This document shows positions 1 through 5,052 of a stretch of 5,729 nt of DNA, piece after piece. Within the stretch, counting starts at the first letter, position 1. The number at the start of each line of letters is the position of its first letter. Source of the stretch: CAYVMD01 sp964452465 (GTDB lineage: Bacteria; Armatimonadota; JACIXR01); contig CAYVMD010000075.1 in assembly GCA_964452465.1 (NCBI GenBank), positions 1-5,729 on the forward strand, given 5' to 3'. Under the pieces are notes generated by a model. The model was not told where the DNA came from. It saw nothing but the letters and a program-made list of their open reading frames with translations, and ran no database searches. Position numbers and translations under genes: made by a program.

Positions 1-86
1 GCCGATGGCGATTCCGTCTCCCTCTCCAGCTTCTTCAATCCTACCTCCGGTATCCTCCTGGTCACGAATACCTTCCATTTGCCCAA
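1..86 (-). CDS. Probable D-2-hydroxyacid dehydrogenase (glyoxylate/glycerate reductase type), N-terminal fragment
   Basis: Only the first 28 codons are in the window; the gene continues past base 1. Read from a TTG at 86-84, the protein starts MGKWKVFVTRRIPEVGLKKL. This matches the usual opening of NAD(P)-dependent D-2-hydroxyacid dehydrogenases of the glyoxylate reductase / D-glycerate dehydrogenase group: a short beta strand 'KVFVTR', then 'IPE.GL..L' leading into the first helix. The cofactor-binding and catalytic regions lie outside the window, so substrate cannot be judged. The TTG start is chosen because a good Shine-Dalgarno (GGAGGT, 101-96) stands 9 bases upstream and overlaps the end of the glycosyltransferase gene, whose TAG stop (95-93) is only 6 bases before the TTG. 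An ATG at 78-76 in another frame gives an acidic peptide of no recognisable family. Close packing suggests co-transcription with the glycosyltransferase. The family call rests on a short N-terminal pattern and is moderate. Confidence 0.62.
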   Translation of the reverse strand, partial: MGKWKVFVTRRIPEVGLKKLERETESPS

Positions 87-92
87 GGTAAC

Positions 93-1865
93 CTAACCTC
101 CTTTCCTCAAGAGATTTCGCAGGCAGGTTATCATTATATCCATTCTATTCTTCAGGATCAACAAAAAGGTGCGGAGGGCAAAGCCAGAGATGAGCAGGAC
201 CCTGCTGAACAAACTGGTGCGCCACCCCCAGTGTTTTTGAAAGAAGAGGTAGTGGCTGAGGTGGAATTTCACCAACATAGGCACCACCCTCTTATCACTG
301 CTTCCCCCTATTCGGTGCATTATGCGAGCGTAGGGACAATAAAGGACCTTCCAGCCAAACTCCTTCGCCCTCATCCCCATATCCACATCTTCGCAATACA
401 TATAAAATGTCTCATCGAATATCCCTGCCTCCTGGAGGAACTCCCTCCTCAATAACATCGCCGCTCCCGAGACCCAATCTACATAGCGAGGAGTGGAATG
501 ATCCCAGTTAGAAAGTAGATAGCGAGATAAGGACCTGCTCCTTGGAAGCAGTTTCTCTAAAAAAGTCCCTCGGAAGATCCCCGTCTCATAGGAGGGAAAG
601 GAGCGACAGGACATCTGCAACTTCCCGTCGAAATCCAACAATTGGGGACCAATTATGCCCGCCTCGGGATGTTTTTCAGCGAAGGAGAGGAGGTTCGAGA
701 GAGCACCGGGCAAAAGCACCACATCGGGGTTGAGGATGAGTATATATTTGCCCCTCGAGGCTTTAATCCCCTCATTACATCCCTTAGCATAGCCGAGGTT
801 CTCCTCCATTTGGAGCAGTTTGATCTTGGGAAACCTCCTTTTTGCCTCGATTTGGCTCCTATCCGTTGAGGCGTTATCCACAAGGATTACCTCCATATCC
901 ACATCCTGTTCGAAAAGGGAGGAGAGGCAATTCATGAGGTATTCCCCACCGTTCCAATTGACGATCACCACAGAGAGAAGGGGTCCTCCCTCGCAGGAAG
1001 GTAAGGGTTGAAAGACGAGAAATCTCTCCCTTCGTCCCCCCAAAGAGTGAAGAAGGAAGCCGAGGAGGGATAAATAGGCTAAGGGAAGCCAAAGGGGGAA
1101 ATGTTTCCTGTAGAAACTGAGAAGCCCTCTATAGGAGATGAGGAGGCGCTTCAGGTTGGGGAGGAGGGAAGTGCTCCCTCCGTAGAAATGCACGATCCTC
1201 GCCTGGGGGAAGAGGTATATCTTCCAGCCCTTCTTCCTCAGTCTATAGAGGAAATCCACATCGTTGAAATAAAGGGGAAAAGCCTCGTCCATCCCTCCCA
1301 CATCATCCCAAGCGGACCTCCTCACCAAAAGGCAGGAGCTCATGGGTTGCTCAACTTCTTGTGTTTCATCATAGGATAGATAGGTCATTCTGTATCGGGC
1401 GAAGATGGGAGAGGAAGGGAAGAGATGGGAGAGGAAAAGGGCGTAGAGAATAAGGGACAAGGGGTAAGGGAAACCGCGAACGAAGGGCTGGAGGCTACCG
1501 TCGGGATTGAGGAATTTGGGCGCCACCGCTCCTACCTGGGGATGGCTTTCCGCAAAGGAAAGGAGCCGGGAAAGGGAATGGGGAAGCAGGATGACATCGG
1601 GGTTAAGCAGTAGGATATACTTGCCCTTCGCCTCCTTCACTCCCTCGTTGCATCCTTTCGCGTAGCCGAGGTTCCTTTGCATTTGGAGGAGTTTAATCTG
1701 GGGAAAATTCCTCTTCGCCTCGATCTGGCTACCATCGCTGGAGGCGTTATCGACGAGGATCACCTCCATATCGACCCCTTGCTCGAAGAGGGAGGAGAGA
1801 CAACGCGGGAGATAATCTCCACCGTTCCAATTGACTATAACGACGGAAATTAGAGGAGCGTTCAT
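93..1865 (-). CDS. Tandem two-domain family 2 glycosyltransferase (WbbL/rhamnosyltransferase-like), internally duplicated
   Basis: This 590-residue protein has two complete GT-A fold family 2 glycosyltransferase domains, so it probably adds sugars to a surface polysaccharide or lipid-linked glycan at the inner face of the membrane. Domain 1 (about 5-255) has SVVIVNWNGG (7-16), VDNAS (38-42), the metal/nucleotide-sugar motif LNPDV (87-91), and the acceptor/catalytic-base region DEAFPLYFNDVDF (193-205). Domain 2 (about 296-545) repeats this: SVVIVNWNGG (298-307), VDNAS (329-333), LNPDV (378-382), DETFYMYCEDVDM (484-496). Both domains keep the expected key residues, so both may be active. Hydrophobic stretches at about 256-275 and 550-572 suggest membrane association. 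The first 100 residues of each domain are about 80% identical, while the later halves, which normally contact the acceptor, have diverged. The start ATG (1865-1863) has an AGGA upstream. It lies 39 bases after the ATPase gene and 6 before the next gene. Single-domain relatives are about 300 residues. Donor and acceptor are unknown. Confidence 0.93.
   Translation of the reverse strand: MNAPLISVVIVNWNGGDYLPRCLSSLFEQGVDMEVILVDNASSDGSQIEAKRNFPQIKLLQMQRNLGYAKGCNEGVKEAKGKYILLLNPDVILLPHSLSRLLSFAESHPQVGAVAPKFLNPDGSLQPFVRGFPYPLSLILYALFLSHLFPSSPIFARYRMTYLSYDETQEVEQPMSSCLLVRRSAWDDVGGMDEAFPLYFNDVDFLYRLRKKGWKIYLFPQARIVHFYGGSTSLLPNLKRLLISYRGLLSFYRKHFPLWLPLAYLSLLGFLLHSLGGRRERFLVFQPLPSCEGGPLLSVVIVNWNGGEYLMNCLSSLFEQDVDMEVILVDNASTDRSQIEAKRRFPKIKLLQMEENLGYAKGCNEGIKASRGKYILILNPDVVLLPGALSNLLSFAEKHPEAGIIGPQLLDFDGKLQMSCRSFPSYETGIFRGTFLEKLLPRSRSLSRYLLSNWDHSTPRYVDWVSGAAMLLRREFLQEAGIFDETFYMYCEDVDMGMRAKEFGWKVLYCPYARIMHRIGGSSDKRVVPMLVKFHLSHYLFFQKHWGWRTSLFSRVLLISGFALRTFLLILKNRMDIMITCLRNLLRKGG
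675..974 (-). repeat. Intragenic direct repeat, downstream copy (GT2 domain 2, residues 298-397)
   Basis: Second copy of a 300-base in-frame direct repeat inside the glycosyltransferase gene, encoding the nucleotide-sugar-binding half of GT2 domain 2. Comparing by eye, 81 of 100 residues match the copy at 1548-1847. The 63-base stretch I compared base by base was also roughly 80% identical, so the duplication is still readable in DNA. Confidence 0.85.
1548..1847 (-). repeat. Intragenic direct repeat, upstream copy (GT2 domain 1, residues 7-106)
   Basis: First copy of the 300-base in-frame direct repeat, offset from its partner at 675-974 by 873 bases (291 codons). It encodes the N-terminal half of GT2 domain 1 up to just past the LNPDV motif. 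Similarity falls off sharply after residue ~106, where the acceptor-binding half begins. Confidence 0.85.
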
Positions 1866-1904
1866 TTAAAAAATCCTAACAGAAACAAAGAGATAAAGCA
1901 AAGA

Positions 1905-3158
1905 TTAGAGCAACTTTAAGAGTTCCTCGGGGGAGGAGTATGTTTGGGCACCGTTGGAGAGCAGCTCTTCTATCCTCCCTTTTGCTTCTCCTCCCGTGAA
2001 ATCGCTCGCCTCCCAATCGTTGGAGGCTATGAAGATCCGCTTCCCTTTCTTCTGCATTTCCACCACCGCTTCCAAATTCTTCAGGTTGCCCCAGCCGAAG
2101 GCGACGGGAGCAACGATTATCGCCTCCGCTTCGCTCATCAGTTCCAGATTCCTCCTGTGAGCCCTTTCCGAGATGGGGGCAAAAGGGGCTTCCTCAGCGC
2201 AATCTATCCCCAACCTCTCTGCGGTCTCGTAATCGCTATCCTCTACATTCAAGACACCCGCACTCACGGCAAATCCCTCTTCCGTCAACCTCCGCATCAA
2301 CTCCTCCCCCATCCCACCTCCACTCACAACATGCACCCTCCTTCCCTTCTTTCTCGGTCTCATATGGAGCAGGGTAATATAGGGACGGGAGGTCAAGGGG
2401 TGCCTGTGCACCCTTACATAAATGTTGAACACCTCCCCTAGGCTCTCCCTGGTTATAACCTCCTCCGGTGTCCCCTTCTTATATATCCTTCCGTCCTTCA
2501 TCAAAAGCAGTCTATCGCAGTAGAGGGAAGCGAGATTTATGTCGTGGAGAACGCAGATAATACATAGGCCCTTTTCCCTCAATTCCTTAAGGAGGGAAAG
2601 CACCTCCAGTTGCTGGGCGAGGTCCAGATGAACGGTGGGCTCATCCAAGAGGAGAAGGCGCGGTTCCTGCGCCAGAGCCCTCGCTATCAATACCCTTTGC
2701 CTCTCCCCTCCGCTGAGCGATGCCATGCTCCTATCCCAGAAATCCTCCATGCCCACCATCCTTAAAGCCTCCCTCGCTTTTTCCACATCTTTCTTAGTTC
2801 TCCCCCTCCAGGGAGATAGGTAAGGCGTCCTCCCCAAGAGAACCATGTCCTTAACCGTTATATGGTTCACGATCGGTTCCGTCTGGGGCAAAACAGCTAC
2901 CTCCCTAGCTAGCTCCTGGGGAGGGATCTCATGGACCTTCCTCCCATTCAACCAGACAGCACCCTTAGTGGGGGAAAGCCCTCCTGCTATCACCCTTATA
3001 AGGGTGGTCTTGCCCGCTCCATTCGGCCCCAATATCCCCACCAATTCTCTATCCTTAGCCTCAAAATACACATCCTTGAGGATCTCCCTACCCTCCCGAT
3101 AGGAAAAGCACACCCCTTCCACTTTTAGTTCCAATCTCTCTCCCACAACGGCCTTCAT
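1905..3158 (-). CDS. btuD: Cobalamin ABC transporter ATPase (BtuD-like) with C-terminal extension domain
   Basis: ATP-hydrolysing subunit of a B12/iron-complex-type importer, acting at the cytoplasmic face of the inner membrane. From the ATG at 3158-3156 the protein has 417 residues. The ATPase domain (about 8-250) is complete: Walker A GPNGAGKT (44-51), Q-loop Gln 92, signature LSGGERQ (148-154), Walker B LLLLDEP (168-174), D-loop HLDL (177-180) and H-loop His 205. The family usually ends near residue 260. Here about 150 more residues follow (about 270-417), beginning RVHVVSGGGMGEELM, with an alpha/beta pattern and a glycine-rich first loop; similar tails occur on some other cobalamin-type ATPases, but I know no function for them. 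A longer reading to 3281 is rejected: its extra 41 residues are low-complexity (Gly, Pro, Arg) and overlap btuF by 127 bases. The chosen ATG overlaps the btuF stop as ATGA, implying translational coupling. The B12 riboswitch upstream supports cobalamin as the ligand over siderophores. No permease gene is adjacent. Confidence 0.92.
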   Translation of the reverse strand: MKAVVGERLELKVEGVCFSYREGREILKDVYFEAKDRELVGILGPNGAGKTTLIRVIAGGLSPTKGAVWLNGRKVHEIPPQELAREVAVLPQTEPIVNHITVKDMVLLGRTPYLSPWRGRTKKDVEKAREALRMVGMEDFWDRSMASLSGGERQRVLIARALAQEPRLLLLDEPTVHLDLAQQLEVLSLLKELREKGLCIICVLHDINLASLYCDRLLLMKDGRIYKKGTPEEVITRESLGEVFNIYVRVHRHPLTSRPYITLLHMRPRKKGRRVHVVSGGGMGEELMRRLTEEGFAVSAGVLNVEDSDYETAERLGIDCAEEAPFAPISERAHRRNLELMSEAEAIIVAPVAFGWGNLKNLEAVVEMQKKGKRIFIASNDWEASDFTGGEAKGRIEELLSNGAQTYSSPEELLKLL

Positions 3159-4036
3159 TTCCCGTAGAGCATCTTGTGGATTTCCTCCACCGCCTGGACG
3201 AGTCGGGGTCCGGGGCGGTTCATTATGTCTGCATCTATCAGGTAAACCCTTCCCTCCTGCACCGCCCTTATCCTGTTCCAATTCTCTCTCTTCTTTATCT
3301 CCTCCAGGGGCTTCTTATCGACCATGTGCGCCAGGATGATGACATCGGGGTTTCTCCTTATCAGGGTCTCCAAACTGATTTGGGGATAACTCACCTTGCT
3401 ATCCTCCGCTATATTTCTCCCTCCTGCCAGTTTTATCACTTCTCCACCCACGCTGGATGGACCGAAGGTTATTAGGGGATTATCCCAGATCTCCACGAAC
3501 ACCCGTGGTCTTTTTGAGTAAGGGATCCTCTTTACTGCCCTCTCCACCTTCTCCAACCTCGCCTTCAATCCCTTCACCACCTCTTCCGCCTTTCTCTCCT
3601 CGCCCACCAATCTTCCCAAGCGCCTCATCCCTTCCAACACTTGGGAAACGCTCCTTGGGTCCAGGGCGAAGACGGGAATCCCCATCCCTTCCAATCTGTT
3701 CAGGAAACTGATGGGGTTCCCCCTCATCCCTACCACGAGGTCGGGCTTCAAAGCAACCACCGCTTCCAGGTTTGGATTTATGTACCCGCCAACCTTGGGT
3801 AGCCTTCTCGCTGTAGGAGGATAATTACAATAGGAGGTCACCCCCACCACTTTCCGACCCGCTCCCAAGGCAAAGAGCATCTCCGTGGTCGCCGGAGAGA
3901 GGGAAACGATCCTCCTTGGTGGATGGGAAAGGGTAACGCTCCTCCCTCTATCATCCCTGAGGGAGATGGAAGAGACAAGAAGAGGAATGCAAAGAAGGAA
4001 AATATACAGGATCGCGGGCGTGCGGAGCGATTTCAT
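3155..4036 (-). CDS. btuF: Cobalamin-binding periplasmic protein of ABC importer (BtuF-like)
   Basis: Substrate-binding protein that would capture cobalamin outside the cytoplasmic membrane and deliver it to an ABC importer. The 293 residues begin with a signal peptide (basic MKSLR, hydrophobic core about 8-23, likely cleavage near 23-25). No convincing lipobox is seen, since the only early Cys (16) sits in the hydrophobic core, so it is probably soluble and periplasmic or held by the N-terminal segment. Class III binding-protein features are clear: RRIVSLSPATTEMLFALGAG (41-60), VVGVTSYCNYP (63-73), KPDLVV (97-102), a long linking helix (about 133-170), a second lobe with NPDVIILAHM (229-238), and the terminal NRPGPRLVQAVEEI (273-286). 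The length is normal for the family. The ATG overlaps the stop of the pseudopilin gene, and its own stop overlaps the ATPase start, both as ATGA. No strong Shine-Dalgarno is present, so coupling is the likely mode of initiation. The B12 riboswitch upstream makes cobalamin the best ligand call. Confidence 0.9.
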   Translation of the reverse strand: MKSLRTPAILYIFLLCIPLLVSSISLRDDRGRSVTLSHPPRRIVSLSPATTEMLFALGAGRKVVGVTSYCNYPPTARRLPKVGGYINPNLEAVVALKPDLVVGMRGNPISFLNRLEGMGIPVFALDPRSVSQVLEGMRRLGRLVGEERKAEEVVKGLKARLEKVERAVKRIPYSKRPRVFVEIWDNPLITFGPSSVGGEVIKLAGGRNIAEDSKVSYPQISLETLIRRNPDVIILAHMVDKKPLEEIKKRENWNRIRAVQEGRVYLIDADIMNRPGPRLVQAVEEIHKMLYGK

Positions 4037-4746
4037 TCCCTATCGAAGAGGCTATCGTCAGCGCAGGGCTCCCCCAACTCGGGGTAATCGGGATCTTTGA
4101 GGACTGGCTTGAGCGCCTTCACATGTCCATCGCAGAAGGCAACATTGGCGGTCCCGTTATGGCGGAAGTGCATATCATACCATCCCCAGGTTTGGGAGGG
4201 CGGGGTTATGGAGACGCTCTCCATCAGCCCGCTTCCCGTTTGCCAGTTCTTTATGGCGGAATCAGCGAAGATGATCGTCTCCGACGGCTTTGCTATCTGG
4301 GTTTCGGAGGCGGGGATGGGAAGCCAATAGTAGGTAGGGTCGGGGCTTCCTCCGATGAAGAACCAGTTGTAGCCGTAGCCCCAAGCACCTGCGGCAGGAT
4401 TGGGAGACGAAGCTTCCCAACTGGGGCACTTCCTTATCTCCTTATTCTTGAGATAGGGGAAGATGAGCCCTTTTGTGAGGTCCACATTTCCATCGTTTTG
4501 GCGATAGCCATACCAATAGTAGGAACCTCCCGCATCAGCTCCCGCCCAGAAGGGAGGAAATTTCCCATCCCAATCCTGCACATACATCAAGGTGGCGGTG
4601 ATGATCTGCTTCAGGTTGCTCTGACAGGATGCCTTCCTCGCCATCTCCCTCGCCCGGGAGAAGACCGGGAAGAGGATAGCAGCGAGGATGGCGATGATGG
4701 CTATCACCACCAACAGTTCTATAAGCGTAAAGCCCTTTCTTTTCAT
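4033..4746 (-). CDS. Prepilin-type (type IV pilin-like N-terminus) H-X9-DG protein, DUF1559-like
   Basis: The 237-residue pseudopilin-like protein has a textbook class III signal: MKRKG before the cleavage point, then Phe +1 and Glu +5 in FTLIELLVV, and a hydrophobic helix to about residue 29. A prepilin peptidase should cleave after Gly 5. After the helix come RAREMARKASCQSNLKQI (31-48), a soluble domain rich in Trp, Tyr and Gly (about 60-190), and the H-X9-DG motif (His 196, Asp-Gly 206-207). This is the architecture of the large DUF1559 family, whose molecular role is not established; members are exported and may form or decorate pilus or secretion-like structures. The start is set by a near-perfect Shine-Dalgarno 6 bases upstream. 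It is the first gene after a cobalamin riboswitch, and its stop overlaps the btuF start, so it should be repressed by B12 together with the importer genes. That placement is odd: no pilus assembly genes are nearby. A role in B12 capture is conceivable but only inferred. Confidence 0.93.
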   Translation of the reverse strand: MKRKGFTLIELLVVIAIIAILAAILFPVFSRAREMARKASCQSNLKQIITATLMYVQDWDGKFPPFWAGADAGGSYYWYGYRQNDGNVDLTKGLIFPYLKNKEIRKCPSWEASSPNPAAGAWGYGYNWFFIGGSPDPTYYWLPIPASETQIAKPSETIIFADSAIKNWQTGSGLMESVSITPPSQTWGWYDMHFRHNGTANVAFCDGHVKALKPVLKDPDYPELGEPCADDSLFDRE

Positions 4747-4749
4747 ATG

Positions 4750-4760
4750 TCACCTCCTTT
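4750..4760 (-). promoter_or_regulatory. Strong Shine-Dalgarno of the pseudopilin gene
   Basis: The minus strand reads AAAGGAGGTGA here, almost fully complementary to the 3' end of 16S rRNA, with GGAGG 6 bases from the ATG at 4746. It fixes the start of the pseudopilin gene and, through the two ATGA overlaps, probably supplies ribosomes for btuF and btuD, which lack good sites of their own. It lies 11 bases beyond the candidate terminator hairpin and is not itself inside that stem. Confidence 0.88.
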
Positions 4761-4771
4761 TCATAAAATAT

Positions 4772-4795
4772 GCCCATTGCCTTTCGACAATGGGC
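4772..4795 (-). terminator. Candidate conditional terminator hairpin of the B12 riboswitch
   Basis: The minus strand has an 8-bp perfect stem, GCCCATTG (4795-4788) with CAATGGGC (4779-4772), around an 8-base loop, followed by the moderately U-rich run ATATTTTAT. It sits between the riboswitch and the pseudopilin ribosome site. Bases 4786-4779 (CGAAAGGC), partly in the loop and partly in the stem, are exactly complementary to GCCTTTCG (4839-4832) in the preceding hairpin, so that pairing would break this stem. The U-run is interrupted, so termination is plausible but not certain; a role in translation control is the alternative. Confidence 0.5.
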
Positions 4796-4809
4796 GCGCA
4801 AATAAAGTT

Positions 4810-4839
4810 GCCTTTCCGCACGCCCGCGATGCGAAAGGC
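4810..4839 (-). promoter_or_regulatory. Riboswitch P13-like regulatory hairpin (kissing-loop partner of L5)
   Basis: The stem is formed by GCCTTTCGCA (4839-4830) and TGCGGAAAGGC (4820-4810), about 10 pairs with one bulged G. The loop contains GCGGGCG (4827-4821), which can pair with CGCTCGC (4909-4903) in the loop of the aptamer's P5 arm: seven pairs including one G-U wobble. A loop-loop contact of this kind between L5 and L13 is the known way cobalamin riboswitches couple ligand binding to the expression platform. Its position, directly 3' of the aptamer, is as expected. The pairing is from reading the sequence, not from a folding calculation. Confidence 0.7.
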
Positions 4840-4845
4840 TTTTCA

Positions 4846-4995
4846 GGAGAGCGGACCGGTCTTCCGGCTTCCGGCTTTAGCCTACTCCCTGCGCCTTCCC
4901 AGGCGAGCGCCCAGTGGCATAGATGCAGGTTTCGTTCCGGTCACGGCTGCGGGGCAGCGGCGGAGTTTCACCGCACTTCCCGTTCATCCGCTCCC
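4846..4995 (-). ncRNA. Cobalamin (B12) riboswitch aptamer
   Basis: The leader RNA carries the conserved cobalamin riboswitch core. In order: closing stem P1 GAGCGGA (4993-4987) pairing with TCCGCTC (4855-4849); GGGAA (4981-4977); GGTGAAACTCC (4972-4962); CTGCCCCGCAGCCGTGACCGG (ends near 4937), which holds the invariant CCCGC...TG.GA..G block; the P5 arm GCCACTGG...TGGGAAGGC (about 4918-4893); and the B12 box AAGCCGGAAGACCGGT (4870-4855). The roughly 150-base length is normal. Such elements bind adenosylcobalamin or another cobalamin and usually switch off downstream B12 uptake or synthesis genes when the vitamin is plentiful. Its place directly upstream of the btuF-btuD unit fits, and fixes the ligand of that importer. 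The first gene it controls is the pseudopilin gene. Confidence is high because several separated conserved blocks occur in the right order. Confidence 0.95.
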
Positions 4996-5017
4996 TTGAT
5001 ATTCAATTGTCGTTGTT

Positions 5018-5045
5018 ATTATGAACCCCCAAAAGAAATGGTCAA
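5018..5045 (-). promoter_or_regulatory. Sigma70-type promoter for the riboswitch-controlled unit
   Basis: The minus strand has TTGACC (5045-5040, five of six to TTGACA) and CATAAT (5023-5018, five of six to TATAAT) separated by 16 bases. Transcription would begin near 5011, about 16 bases before the aptamer's P1 stem, which is a sensible riboswitch leader. The -35 box lies 7 bases past the stop of the NHL-repeat gene, so the region is compact. Call is by consensus match only. Confidence 0.68.
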
Positions 5046-5052
5046 GTTTTTT

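Noticed and set aside
1..78. ATG at 78-76 as start of the downstream gene
   Set aside because: Its frame gives an acidic, Gly-rich peptide of no known family and is too far from the Shine-Dalgarno. The TTG frame gives a recognisable dehydrogenase N-terminus with ideal spacing.
1866..1904. Promoter or terminator between btuD and the glycosyltransferase gene
   Set aside because: The 39 bases are AT-rich but show no stem-loop and no paired -35/-10 boxes; only a modest AGGA ribosome site is seen.
1944..2441. 165-codon plus-strand open frame opposite the ATPase tail
   Set aside because: It is a shadow of btuD; the composition (His, Pro, Ser) and lack of any motif fit antisense of a coding gene.
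3159..3281. 41-residue N-terminal extension of the ATPase, starting at 3281
   Set aside because: It is Gly/Pro/Arg-rich, unlike any ABC ATPase N-terminus, overlaps btuF, and the internal ATG at 3158 makes a clean ATGA junction matching the upstream pilin-btuF junction.
3960..4036. BtuF as a lipoprotein
   Set aside because: The early Cys (residue 16) is preceded by FLL, not a lipobox, and lies within the hydrophobic core of the signal peptide.
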